Shown here piece after piece: positions 53,277-61,943 of a stretch of 64,000 nt of DNA. Every line of letters starts with the position of its first letter. The first letter of the stretch is position 1. This DNA comes from a virus. The stretch spans positions 37,892-101,891 of the IMG/VR virus record IMGVR_UViG_3300025411_000011; one strand, 5' to 3'. The translations under genes were made by a program, and so were the position numbers. A model generated the notes under the pieces. It ran no database searches and had not been told where the DNA came from. It was given only the letters and a program-made list of their open reading frames with translations.

Positions 53277-55034
53277 TTAAACCGGTCCTTGAGCACCACC
53301 TGCTACACCTGCTCCGCCGGTACTAGGAGGTACTGCACCGCCTGCACCTTCACCAGATTCAGGACCTTGCATATCTTCAGGTGCTTCCATATCGCTTGCA
53401 CCAGCTAAATCGCCTGCAATACCAGCGGCACTAAGCCCTGCACCACGCAATTCACCTTGACTATCTGTAGTAGTTGGCTCACCGTGACCGTTTTCTTCTG
53501 CCCACATGCGTTCATTTTCTGCAATTTCTTCGTCTGTTAGGGCTAGGAAACGTTTAAATGCAAAGCGTTTTGACACGAAAGGCAATGCACTGATGGTACT
53601 AAAGGTGTTAATACGCTCTGCATCGATAGTAGCTTGACGGCTACTTGCAAAGTTCATCGGTGGATTAAAGTTTAATTCAAACAAATTAGGATCAATGTTC
53701 ATGCCTTTGTAATACATGAAGCGTTTAAACTCTTCATCAAAGATATGAACTAACAAACTTTGCAAACGTTCGCAATATTTGTTGAAACGTAGTTCTTGAA
53801 TGTATGCTGTTCCGACACGACCGTCATTGAAATTGCTTTGACTGTCATCTTGTCCTGTAGGCAAATAGCTACTAGGAATACGCAATCCACGGAATAACTT
53901 GTTAGTAAAATACTTCAAGTCATCAATCTCGCCAATATTCTTACCGCCTTCTAGCATTGTTACGTCGGAACCTTTGCCGTCTGGAGTTTTAGGGAAGAAA
54001 TAATCTTCGTTAATGCTTAGAGGGTTGTATGCAGAGTCTATGACGTTCTGTCCTCCACCTGTTTGTGAAGGAATACGACGTTGGTGGATTTCGTTCTTTA
54101 CACGTTCTACAAATGCCATGGCCAAATGCGGAGGCATATTACCTACATCAATGTGGAATACTCTGCGTTCTGGAGCACGTTGTATACGATAGATTAGAAT
54201 AGCATCTTCTAATAATTCTTTTTGTTTGTAAACTTTAAAGATATTCTCTAATAAACTGTTGCCAAATGGATAGTTGTTGTCTAACCCTTCTGACAAACTT
54301 AAATGTATGACATGTTCTGCATTGACAGCAGATTCTTTTTGATTTAAACCAAAGCGACTAGTGTTGCCTGGAGTAGGACCTTTGCCACCACCTGGACCGC
54401 CACTTGTGCTTCCACCAAAATTTCCACCGCTAGGTTGTGATCCTTGTCCGCCTTGGCGTGGTCCAACTTGTGGAGTGATCTGTGTTGCTACTAAATTTTC
54501 AAAATTAGGAGCAAGATCTTTAATAATGAACTGCTCTGGTTTCTTACCTTCGCTTTCATTTACAATAACTTTAATAATTTGTGCAGAATCGACCCAATTC
54601 CATTTTTGATTTTCTGGATCACGTACAAAGAATGCATCTCCGTATTTGAATGTGTTACGCACAATACGGAACATGCGAGTATCAAACTGTTGTAGCTTGT
54701 TCCATTGCTGTAGATATTCACCTAAGATTTTAATTTCAGCGTTAGTTGCTTTGTTGCGCCATTTAATAGCAAATGGACTCTTAGAATCTTTTAATTTTTG
54801 TGTGCAGAATTCTGCAAGAATATCTAGTGCCGCATTAACTTCTGGATCGCTATCCATGACTTCGTATTGAGCATAACGTTCAATACGGTTTGGACTACCA
54901 GTGTACACATCTGGCAAATAGCTGGAATAATTTGTACGTGCTGGTCCTGGACGGTTTCCGCTAGATTGCCCGCTGATAGGGCTTAGTAACTGACCGTTAA
55001 CAGGGACGGGTGTAAAATATTTTTTCCAACTCAT
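53277..55034 (-). CDS. gp20: Portal vertex protein gp20
   Basis: 585 residues (T4 gp20 is 524). It forms the 12-fold ring at one head vertex through which DNA is packaged and to which the neck binds. Diagnostic: 'NRIERYAQYEVMDSDPEVNA', 'FKYGDAFFVRD', 'RRVFHIDVGNMPPHLAMAFV', 'DYFFPKTPDGKGSDV', 'LRIPSSYLPTGQDDSQSNFN'. A Gly/Pro-rich insertion ('GGSTSGGPGGGKGPTPG', ~res 205-230) and a Gly-rich C-terminal tail account for the extra length. AAAGGAT ribosome site; 10 bases after the tape-measure-like gene. Confidence 0.95.
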   Translation of the reverse strand: MSWKKYFTPVPVNGQLLSPISGQSSGNRPGPARTNYSSYLPDVYTGSPNRIERYAQYEVMDSDPEVNAALDILAEFCTQKLKDSKSPFAIKWRNKATNAEIKILGEYLQQWNKLQQFDTRMFRIVRNTFKYGDAFFVRDPENQKWNWVDSAQIIKVIVNESEGKKPEQFIIKDLAPNFENLVATQITPQVGPRQGGQGSQPSGGNFGGSTSGGPGGGKGPTPGNTSRFGLNQKESAVNAEHVIHLSLSEGLDNNYPFGNSLLENIFKVYKQKELLEDAILIYRIQRAPERRVFHIDVGNMPPHLAMAFVERVKNEIHQRRIPSQTGGGQNVIDSAYNPLSINEDYFFPKTPDGKGSDVTMLEGGKNIGEIDDLKYFTNKLFRGLRIPSSYLPTGQDDSQSNFNDGRVGTAYIQELRFNKYCERLQSLLVHIFDEEFKRFMYYKGMNIDPNLFELNFNPPMNFASSRQATIDAERINTFSTISALPFVSKRFAFKRFLALTDEEIAENERMWAEENGHGEPTTTDSQGELRGAGLSAAGIAGDLAGASDMEAPEDMQGPESGEGAGGAVPPSTGGAGVAGGAQGPV

Positions 55035-55044
55035 CGATTATCCT

Positions 55045-56970
55045 TTAGGCGTGAAGATCTGGATGCAGATCTTTTAAGGCACGTATTTGTTTATCAGTAT
55101 TGCTGGCAATTTCAGGCAAATGTGACATAAATGTATTTAACTGTCCTAGCAGTTGTTTGATATCAGTTAAATGAGCATCATTGAGTTGATTAACTTGAGC
55201 TCCGGCAGTATTACTATTAGTTTTTTGAATATCGCTTGAAATATTCATTGCAGTTCCGGCAACACTATTGATAATATTAGAAAATTGGGCTTCGGTGACC
55301 ACTGCTTCTCGACCGTCTAACTGATGCAGTTCACCGTTAGTATTAAAGTCGTGAAATAGTTCTCCCCACACTCCCATAGTTCCAGTTGCATGGGGTTTTA
55401 CATTTCCAGTTAATTTATCTGAAGCCCAATCGAATGCTGATTTACCATATTTTGCAATAATGTCTGTAGCATTTTCTAAGCCTTTAACAAATCCAGCAGG
55501 CATAGTTTTACCTACAGCATCTGTTATTGCATTAAAAATCTCCTCGGTCTTACGCTGTATGTTGTCAGGGTTAAATGTATTAGGACTACCGTCCGGTTTT
55601 TGTTGATTTAATTTACTCGATATATCATATTTCAAAGCTTCAGAACCTAATTTATTTGCTCCTACTTTTAATAACTCACCTAGTAGTATTGTATTCTGTT
55701 GATTTAATATCTGTTGTCCACGAAGCATGTCTTTTGATAATTCTTCCTGAGCTTTTCTTTCTTTTTTCTGCTCTTCTGTTTCATTTTTTCTTTGTTCTTC
55801 GTCTTTTTCTACTTTTTTCGTATATGCCTGTATTATAGAAGTTACACTTGCATTTTTGTCTCCGCCTTCTTTTGATCGTTCGGCACGAATAGCTTCGTTA
55901 ATGTTTCGATTAGCGGCAGATACTTTTGAAGAAAATTCTCCCACTTGGCTGCCTGCATCTGTGTAAAACTGTTGATATCTTACTCTGTCTTGAAATTCTT
56001 TAGTTTTTGTTAATTCGTTAATGCCTTGTTCAGCCGCTCTTAAATCGGCTTTTGCTTTTTCTTTGACCGCAGGTTCTGCATCTGACGCCATGGTCTTAGT
56101 ATAATTTAATAATGCATCTCTAAATTGAATACCAGGTGCACCTAACACAGCTAATTGTTCTGATTGTTTTTGTGTTAAATTACCGTTTTGTGCTACAATC
56201 GCTTTGCTAAGGTCTCCAACACCAAATGCTTTTAGTTCACTTTCCATAGATTCAAAAGCGGCTCTCGCTCCTTCACCTAATTGATCGTATGCTACTTGTA
56301 AGGCCTCATTCTCTCTGGATTTTTGTATTTCTTCCATCTGGGCTTTTCTACTTTCGCCGGTCAGTTCAGCAACTAAAGATAATTGTTGCCCTAAATCACG
56401 TGTTGCTTGAAGAGTCCGATCGATGCCATCAGGACCTAGTCTACCCATTTTAGAATTTAATGCTCCAAATTGTGTAGCCGATATGGCTAGCAACTCATTG
56501 TAACCTTCTGTGTCATATCCTAGATCTCTCAACTGTGTTGCAAAATCGCTCTTAGAAAGATCTTTACTCAATTGAGCAAATGCTTTTGTACTTTCCTCCA
56601 TGCCGCCACCGAGTCCAGTAAAGCCAATTTTATTTTTATTGATTACTTTAACAAAGTCTTCTGTAGACAACATAGTTTGCAAAACTGCAATGTTGAAACC
56701 TACAAGATTTTTTGTAAATGTTACGCCGGTATCGGACGCTTGTTGAAAATTTGTTATTAACTGTTCTGATGCTTTTGCAATAGATTGAAACGCACTTGCT
56801 ACTAATTTTGCCGAGGTTACTACAGTACCAAACGTTCCACTTAGTAGTCCCATATTACCAATTAAATTTGTAATATTTCCACTTCCACTTCCAGCTCCAG
56901 AGCCAAAAGAGCTTCCGGCACTTTTGAATCCGTCTTTGATTGCGGCAATGATTTCGTCTTTATCTGACAT
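55045..56970 (-). CDS. Probable tail tape measure / baseplate hub protein
   Basis: 641 residues. A Gly/Ser-rich start, then a hydrophobic stretch 'FGTVVTSAKLVASAFQSIAK' and long helices with charged coiled coil ('KKVEKDEEQRKNETEEQKKE'), ending with 'HQLDGREAVVTEAQF'. This overall layout fits a tape measure, which sets tail length and is ejected with the DNA; T4 gp29 (590 residues) is similar in size. The neighbour on the other strand is hub protein gp26, which supports this. Identity to gp29 is not proven; another internal tail or virion protein is possible. Confidence 0.6.
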   Translation of the reverse strand: MSDKDEIIAAIKDGFKSAGSSFGSGAGSGSGNITNLIGNMGLLSGTFGTVVTSAKLVASAFQSIAKASEQLITNFQQASDTGVTFTKNLVGFNIAVLQTMLSTEDFVKVINKNKIGFTGLGGGMEESTKAFAQLSKDLSKSDFATQLRDLGYDTEGYNELLAISATQFGALNSKMGRLGPDGIDRTLQATRDLGQQLSLVAELTGESRKAQMEEIQKSRENEALQVAYDQLGEGARAAFESMESELKAFGVGDLSKAIVAQNGNLTQKQSEQLAVLGAPGIQFRDALLNYTKTMASDAEPAVKEKAKADLRAAEQGINELTKTKEFQDRVRYQQFYTDAGSQVGEFSSKVSAANRNINEAIRAERSKEGGDKNASVTSIIQAYTKKVEKDEEQRKNETEEQKKERKAQEELSKDMLRGQQILNQQNTILLGELLKVGANKLGSEALKYDISSKLNQQKPDGSPNTFNPDNIQRKTEEIFNAITDAVGKTMPAGFVKGLENATDIIAKYGKSAFDWASDKLTGNVKPHATGTMGVWGELFHDFNTNGELHQLDGREAVVTEAQFSNIINSVAGTAMNISSDIQKTNSNTAGAQVNQLNDAHLTDIKQLLGQLNTFMSHLPEIASNTDKQIRALKDLHPDLHA

Positions 56971-56995
56971 AAAAAAAATCCTGAAAATATGCGTA

Positions 56996-57003
56996 TATAA
57001 ATA
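56996..57003 (+). promoter_or_regulatory. Perfect late promoter TATAAATA for gp26
   Basis: Exact late consensus. The predicted start is ~57009, giving a 24-base leader with CAGGAG before the ATG at 57033. It lies inside the leader of the opposite-strand transcript. Confidence 0.75.
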
Positions 57004-57013
57004 CTGTACACTA

Positions 57014-57021
57014 TATTTATC
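57014..57021 (-). promoter_or_regulatory. Late promoter GATAAATA for the tape measure-head operon
   Basis: Reads GATAAATA on the minus strand, with predicted start ~57008. It heads the unit tape measure-gp20-82 aa-core-gp21-gp22-gp23. It lies inside the gp26 leader, interlocked with the plus-strand box. Confidence 0.7.
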
Positions 57022-57032
57022 AGGAGCCTAAA

Positions 57033-57857
57033 ATGGCAGAAAACAACCCTTTACAGCAATACTTTAGACAACCAAAAATATTTGTAGATTTACCTTCTAA
57101 AGGGATCTATAATAAGCCCGGTTCTTTAAACAAACACAGTAATCTAGCTGTATATGGATTAACCGGCATGGATGAAATCATTTTAAAGACACCTGATGCT
57201 TTACTGTCAGGCGAAGCAATTACACGAACTGTTAAAAGTTGTTGTCCAGATATTACAGATCCTTATGAATTACCCAGTATGGATATAGAAATGCTAGTGG
57301 TGGCTATTAGAGTAGCAACCTATGGCAATAGTATATCACTGACCCATACATGTAAAAAATGTCAATCAGAAAATGATTATGATGCAGATTTAGGAATTAT
57401 TTTAGAACATTATAAACATGCGTCATTCTCTAACAAAATCAAAGAAGATGAAATTGTTATAAATGTAAGACCGTTATCATACAAAGAATCAAACAAATTC
57501 AACATAGAAACTTTTAACCTTCAAAGAAGATTATTTCAAATAAACAATGTTCCAGAAGCTGATCAAGAAGGATTCTTGCGTGAAATATATGAATCGCTTG
57601 GAGTAATACAAACAAACATGATGTTTGAAAGCATTGAAAGCATTGAATTACCTGACACTGTGGTAGTTGAAAGAGAATTCATTAAAGAATTTGTAGAGAA
57701 ATGTGACCGAGCTGTTTTTCAATCACTTAAAACACAGTTTGAAAATAATATTAAAAATATGAAGTATCCAGATATTGATATAGTTTGCTCTTCTTGCGAT
57801 ACAGCTGACAAAATTTTATTGGAGTTAAATCAGACAAATTTTTTCGTTGGCGCCTAA
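57033..57857 (+). CDS. gp26: Baseplate hub protein gp26
   Basis: 274 residues (T4 gp26 is 208). Part of the baseplate hub assembly pathway. 'NPLQQYFRQPKIFVDLPSKG', 'TGMDEIILKTPDALLSGEAI', 'SCCPDITDPYELPSMDIEML' and 'VVAIRVATYGNSISL' are diagnostic of the T4 baseplate gp26 family. 'CKKCQSENDYDADLG' (~res 108-122) and 'CSSCDTADK' (~res 251-259) form a likely four-Cys zinc site. It starts with a perfect late promoter and CAGGAG site. A small coupled gene follows after 5 bases. Confidence 0.88.
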   Translation: MAENNPLQQYFRQPKIFVDLPSKGIYNKPGSLNKHSNLAVYGLTGMDEIILKTPDALLSGEAITRTVKSCCPDITDPYELPSMDIEMLVVAIRVATYGNSISLTHTCKKCQSENDYDADLGIILEHYKHASFSNKIKEDEIVINVRPLSYKESNKFNIETFNLQRRLFQINNVPEADQEGFLREIYESLGVIQTNMMFESIESIELPDTVVVEREFIKEFVEKCDRAVFQSLKTQFENNIKNMKYPDIDIVCSSCDTADKILLELNQTNFFVGA

Positions 57858-57862
57858 CAAAG

Positions 57863-58078
57863 ATGACTAACGAAGATATTAAAGATTATCTTGTTAGGCT
57901 AGAAAAAGAAGTTTTAGATTTTAAAGAAGAATTATTTAGAATAAGTTGGTTCATGCGTGGTGGAGTGAATATAAACGATTTATTTCACACGTACAGTCAT
58001 GAAGATATCAAGTTGATTTCAGAAATAATTAAGGGTAATACAGAAGCTACTAAGAATTCAGGCCTGCCACTGATTTAA
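57863..58078 (+). CDS. Small hub/tape-measure assembly protein
   Basis: 71 residues: 'LEKEVLDFKEELFRISWFMR', 'GGVNINDLFHTYSHEDI', 'IIKGNTEATKNSGLPLI'. Small proteins of this pattern (acidic helix, WxMRGG, KxTGLP end) follow gp26 in T4-like phages. They are thought to be hub or tape measure assembly factors, similar in role to T4 gp51. That role is inference here. Its last 4 bases overlap the convergent gene at 58075. Confidence 0.6.
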   Translation: MTNEDIKDYLVRLEKEVLDFKEELFRISWFMRGGVNINDLFHTYSHEDIKLISEIIKGNTEATKNSGLPLI

Positions 58079-58959
58079 TTCTTTTGCCAAGGATTTCCGT
58101 ATTTTTTAGCAAACGCATTGTCTGATGTATAGTTGGCAGGATCATGTAATAGTTTATCCGTGTCAAGACCATTGCCCGAAGCTGAAGTAGCGTTGATTGA
58201 TGCATTAGGAGTTGAACTGCCAGCTGTAGTATCTTTACTGTTAGAACTTGTGGCATCTACACCCAATGCTGTGCCAGCAGTGCCTGCCAAACCGTTAAGT
58301 TTGTTTGAAATTTTATCGCCGATATCGCCAGGTCCTAATTTCTTATCGTATCCAGCTTGGCCTTTGCTACTTAAGTCTTTTAGTTTGCCAGCAAATGTGC
58401 CTGGTCCTAAATCCCATAATACTTTTACACCTGGATCGACCAAGTGTAGTACAACATAGGCCACGCATTGTTGACCTTCTTTGGTAGCTAGCCATTTTTG
58501 CAAATACAATGCCGCGGCTTCTTGAGCCAACAATAAAGCAATACTTTCTGGAGCAAGTATGCCCCCGGTAAAAATACCAGCGGCAGTTCCAACTACGCCA
58601 GTTGCAATTCTACCAACTAAAAATATTCTAAAGAAAAATTGAATAACACGCAGTATAGCACCGCTTGCTATCATAGACACCACCATCTTTTCAGCTTCAA
58701 GACGCATGGCCACAGGATAGTCTTCTTTTTCTAGCTCTCCAGCTTGAATCATCTTTTCAATGACCATTCTGTGTTGCATGAACTGATAGATAAAAGTGGC
58801 AAGATTCAAATACTTGATGATTTTTAAATAACCACCAAGAACTTTTTCTGTTTTAAGTGTAACAGCTTTGCCGGAAATAGGTGTAGTACTGGCAAATTTA
58901 TCAATAGCTGCCAATATACTACTGCCAGTTCCTTCTGAGATTATTTCATAAACTTTCAT
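58075..58959 (-). CDS. Protein with hydrophobic segments, probably virion-associated
   Basis: 294 residues. The N-terminus 'MKVYEIISEGTGSSILAAID' is a short tag common on marine T4-like phage proteins. Two or three hydrophobic stretches follow: 'MIASGAILRVIQFFFRIFLV', 'IATGVVGTAAGIFTGG', 'SIALLLAQEAAALYL', separated by short loops. A Ser/Thr/Asn-rich tail ends the protein. It could be an internal head or pilot protein that enters a membrane, or a membrane protein made late. It has its own late promoter and an AGGAAT ribosome site. Not recognised as a T4 gene. Confidence 0.55.
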   Translation of the reverse strand: MKVYEIISEGTGSSILAAIDKFASTTPISGKAVTLKTEKVLGGYLKIIKYLNLATFIYQFMQHRMVIEKMIQAGELEKEDYPVAMRLEAEKMVVSMIASGAILRVIQFFFRIFLVGRIATGVVGTAAGIFTGGILAPESIALLLAQEAAALYLQKWLATKEGQQCVAYVVLHLVDPGVKVLWDLGPGTFAGKLKDLSSKGQAGYDKKLGPGDIGDKISNKLNGLAGTAGTALGVDATSSNSKDTTAGSSTPNASINATSASGNGLDTDKLLHDPANYTSDNAFAKKYGNPWQKN

Positions 58960-58977
58960 TATTCAATTCCTGTAAGA

Positions 58978-58985
58978 TATTTATC
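58978..58985 (-). promoter_or_regulatory. Late promoter GATAAATA for the 294-residue gene
   Basis: Reads GATAAATA on the minus strand, predicted start ~58972, with an AGGAAT site in the short leader before the ATG at 58959. Confidence 0.65.
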
Positions 58986-59446
58986 AAGTCATTTAAGAAG
59001 AACTTGCGTTCTTCTATTCTTCGCTTTCGCTCGAACTATTAAGGATTAGTTAACAACACTTATAACGCGAAGCGTTTAAGATATTATCCAGATCGTTCAG
59101 TCACACTTTGCCCTGGCGGGCAAAATGACAAACATTATCCGAGTCGAACATGCTCACTCTTACGTTTTGGCATGGCGGTCATCCGGTACCACGAGCCAAG
59201 TCTTTATATGACGGCAGTCTAATAAACAACGTAAAACGTTTATTAAACCCGAGGTTTCTCTCCTCTCTTTTAGCCTGTAAAATATATTTTCTTGCTGATC
59301 AAACGGGTTTATTCATAGGCATATCCCATCCGCGTCCTGTAAAGGATAGTGATCCAGCTACTCTGCGCCAAGCAGAGATTCCTTGCCGCCACACATCAGA
59401 GCGGATTCAGGGCACAATACTATCGCCTGTGCGGGCTTATTTGGCG
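58986..59446. other. Structured non-coding spacer
   Basis: About 460 bases without a credible gene, and visibly richer in G+C than the flanks. It holds strong inverted repeats: 58996-59015 (8-bp AGAAGAAC/GTTCTTCT; loop GCAA on the minus strand, a GNRA tetraloop), 59107-59124 (7-bp TTTGCCC/GGGCAAA), 59220-59245 (8-bp TAATAAAC/GTTTATTA) and 59360-59376 (6-bp CTCTGC/GCAGAG). None is followed by a clear T run. No tRNA cloverleaf was found. It separates the late structural genes from the gp46-47-55 unit. It could encode a small RNA or hold a replication or regulatory site; neither is shown. Confidence 0.55.
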
Positions 59447-59890
59447 TTATTTTGCCTGGTTTTCTTGAAGTTTGCGAATATGCGAACCATGTACACGCAC
59501 TTGAATATGACCATTATAATAGTCATTTGATTCTAAAACTCTGCGTGAAAATTGTTCTCTAGCCTCTATATAACTGCATTCTGCCTTGCTTCGACAGAGA
59601 AACAGTATCTCTCTTGTAAAATTTTCTGTGCCTAATGCCGTAACATCCTTGCTTAATTCTGGGCTTGAACCATAATATTCCCGCCAGTCTGAGTCAATTT
59701 TGCTACGAATTTTCTTTTTTTTCTTGTTGCCGTTCTTTAATTTTACTGTCTTGTATGTGGTTTTTGAGAATTTAGCTAGTTTTTTGCCTATGTACATGCG
59801 ACCGTTAGTAGTGTTTGTTATGATATAAACAAATCCTATACAGTCTTCTGGTAGTGTTTCTATTGGTTGAGATTGATAAGTCCAAGACAT
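59447..59890 (-). CDS. GIY-YIG family nuclease-like protein
   Basis: 147 residues. 'GFVYIITNTTNGRMYIGKK' (~res 19-37) is the GIY-YIG core in the form VYI...MYIG. 'YYGSSPEL' and 'FTREILFLCRSKAECSYIEA' follow, with the expected Arg and Glu of the catalytic fold. A Lys-rich loop ('KNGNKKKKKIRSK') may bind DNA. GIY-YIG proteins in T4-like phages include homing endonucleases, but this one is short and lacks an obvious DNA-recognition tail. It is the last gene of the gp55-47-46 run. No clear Shine-Dalgarno sequence is seen. Confidence 0.78.
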   Translation of the reverse strand: MSWTYQSQPIETLPEDCIGFVYIITNTTNGRMYIGKKLAKFSKTTYKTVKLKNGNKKKKKIRSKIDSDWREYYGSSPELSKDVTALGTENFTREILFLCRSKAECSYIEAREQFSRRVLESNDYYNGHIQVRVHGSHIRKLQENQAK

Positions 59891-59902
59891 TAACTATGTA
59901 GT

Positions 59903-60172
59903 TTATTCGGACTCACCCTCCCCTGCCTTTTGATTTGCCTTGCGTTCTGCCTTGTTTTTATCTAACCATACGCGATACTGTTGCACATGTTCCCTGCGTT
60001 CCCGGGCAATAATGCGTATTTGTGCCAGCCAGTATCGCATGTTTTCCCCAGCACGACGAGTCCCACGAGCTTGCCATTTTTGATTTTCTTTAAAGTATTC
60101 CTTAAAAGCATGCATCAAACGCTCATGTGACTCTTCATTTTGATAGGGACTGGGTTCTACGTGTCTACTCAT
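59903..60172 (-). CDS. Small basic helical protein, function unknown
   Basis: 89 residues: 'SRHVEPSPYQNEESHERLMH', 'KENQKWQARGTRRAG', 'RYWLAQIRIIARERREHVQQ', ending in a Lys/Glu tail. Helical, basic in the middle, not recognised as a T4 gene. It overlaps the 3' end of gp46 by 8 bases, so it is translationally coupled and may act with the recombination nuclease (inference). Confidence 0.6.
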   Translation of the reverse strand: MSRHVEPSPYQNEESHERLMHAFKEYFKENQKWQARGTRRAGENMRYWLAQIRIIARERREHVQQYRVWLDKNKAERKANQKAGEGESE

Positions 60173-61943
60173 GTATCTCTAAATCGTTTGCATAGCTGGT
60201 AAAACCGTTTTCTTTGATAACTCTCAGTACATTGTTTACACGGCCTATCAGCTCTTCCTTGTGACTGATCAAGAATATGTTTTTCTTGCGTTCACGACCC
60301 ATCTTTTTCAGTATGCCCAGGGCACCTTCTACTCCTGAAGGATCTAGTCCGTTGTCTATGAGCTCGTCAACAAACAGCAAATTAATACTTTGATATAGAC
60401 TTTCCCATACATCACGGAAAGCCCACGACAAGCCCAGTATGAGTCTATTGCGTTCGCCTCGACTTAGATTATCAAAATCTAAATCTTGCCCCAGCTGTGT
60501 GATTAAGACCGTCAAGTCGTTTTGGAATGTAACTGTGTGTGGTAACCCCAGCTTGTCCAAGTAATAGGTCAAGCGATTGTTTAAGTATGCTAGGTTTTGA
60601 TCTATAATCTTTTTGCGAATAAATGAATCTTTTGATGTCAGCAATTTCAACAAGAACTCTTGATGATCCTTCAAGCGAGTCAGCTCATTGACCAAGTCCC
60701 AAGAAATTTCCTGCATGGCAGTCATACGCAGTTCTTCAATTTGCTCTTGATACGGATCAGTTTCACCCGCTTTGATAGTCAACTGTGTTTCAAGAGTTTT
60801 TAAGTTGTTTTGATGTTTAAGAGTCTGCTCCACGCTGTCATAGTACGTTGAAGGACGTTGAGTCAGCTCACCCAGGGTAGCAATTTCGGCTTGTATTTTT
60901 GACAAATCCTTAGTGACCTTGTCGAAATACTTTCGGGCCTCGTCAAGGTGCCCTTGTGCTGTTGATGTCATTTCTTCATGCTTGTGATCATGTAGCTCTT
61001 GTTCACATGCGTGACAGGTCTTGTTAGCCAACTTGACGAGCTCGCCGTCGTACTTCGTGACGCTTCGCTCCGCTTGTGCTATCGCACTTTCGAGCGTTGC
61101 ACGCTCTTTATTTAGGCTTTTCAGCTTCGCTGACTTCTCGTCATACACTTTGAGCTCCGCATGCTTCGCAAGCTCAGCGTCGATATCTACGTCCTCTAAT
61201 TCGACAATGGCTCTGCCCATCTTTTCTAGCTCTTGAGTATGTTGATTACCCCAAGCCATTTGTTTGGTTAGCAAACTATCAATACTTAATTGTATTTTTT
61301 CGTTGCTTTTCTTTGTAGCTTCGAGATTGGCAGTCTCTTGTGTAATAGCATCTTTAGTTTCTTTAACTTGTTCTTTAAGAGTTTCTGCTTTTTCACTTAG
61401 TAATGTAATACCCAACAACTGTTCAATGATAGCACGTTGGTCGTTAGCCCGCATACTTAAGAAAGGTTCTGTATAAGTGTTAAGAGCAACAATATGTTTG
61501 AACATATCGTGGCTCATGCCCAGCAAGTCATCTAAGTCCTTCTGGGTTTCACGCATATCTCCTTGAGCATCGTCTGTTTCGTCTGTTTCTTGCTCTTGGT
61601 CATCAATAAAAAACTTTAATATGTTAGGTTTACGCCCACGTTCTATACGATAGAGAACACCATTTTTTTCAAATGTAAGTGTAACCAACATACCTTTGGC
61701 GTTAATCTTATTGATAAGATTATCTTTTTTAATGTTAGTGAGTGCAATACCGTAAAGTGCATAACTTAAAGCATTTACAATGGTTGTCTTACCTGTACCG
61801 TTACGACTTCCGCTATCATCACCGCCTTGATCTAAATTCTCACCTAATACGAGTGTTAAATTTTCTTTACCAAAGTCTACAGCTTGAGTCTGGTTGCCCA
61901 CACTCATGAAGTTACGTACTGTTAGTTCTTTTATTATAATCAT
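60165..61943 (-). CDS. gp46: Recombination nuclease ATPase subunit gp46 (Rad50-like)
   Basis: 592 residues (T4 gp46 is 560). With gp47 it resects DNA ends for recombination-dependent replication and takes part in host DNA breakdown. Walker A 'GSRNGTGKTT' (~res 45-54) follows an extended loop 'LDQGGDDS'. A long coiled coil is interrupted by a CxxC zinc hook ('CHACEQE', ~res 310). The ABC signature 'LSRGERNRLILGLSWAF' and Walker B 'INLLFVDELID' with D-loop 'NGLD' are near residues 495-545. The start overlaps the gp47 stop (ATGA). Confidence 0.95.
   Translation of the reverse strand: MIIIKELTVRNFMSVGNQTQAVDFGKENLTLVLGENLDQGGDDSGSRNGTGKTTIVNALSYALYGIALTNIKKDNLINKINAKGMLVTLTFEKNGVLYRIERGRKPNILKFFIDDQEQETDETDDAQGDMRETQKDLDDLLGMSHDMFKHIVALNTYTEPFLSMRANDQRAIIEQLLGITLLSEKAETLKEQVKETKDAITQETANLEATKKSNEKIQLSIDSLLTKQMAWGNQHTQELEKMGRAIVELEDVDIDAELAKHAELKVYDEKSAKLKSLNKERATLESAIAQAERSVTKYDGELVKLANKTCHACEQELHDHKHEEMTSTAQGHLDEARKYFDKVTKDLSKIQAEIATLGELTQRPSTYYDSVEQTLKHQNNLKTLETQLTIKAGETDPYQEQIEELRMTAMQEISWDLVNELTRLKDHQEFLLKLLTSKDSFIRKKIIDQNLAYLNNRLTYYLDKLGLPHTVTFQNDLTVLITQLGQDLDFDNLSRGERNRLILGLSWAFRDVWESLYQSINLLFVDELIDNGLDPSGVEGALGILKKMGRERKKNIFLISHKEELIGRVNNVLRVIKENGFTSYANDLEIHE

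Noticed and set aside
59150-59446. Possible tRNA gene suggested by several GC-rich stems in the spacer
   Set aside because: The stems cannot be arranged into an acceptor, D, anticodon and T-arm set on either strand, and no TTCRANNC-type T loop is present in the right place.
59150-59530. 126-codon plus-strand frame in the non-coding spacer
   Set aside because: No ribosome site, odd composition, runs antisense into the GIY-YIG gene and matches no phage protein type; better seen as a chance frame in a hairpin-rich region.
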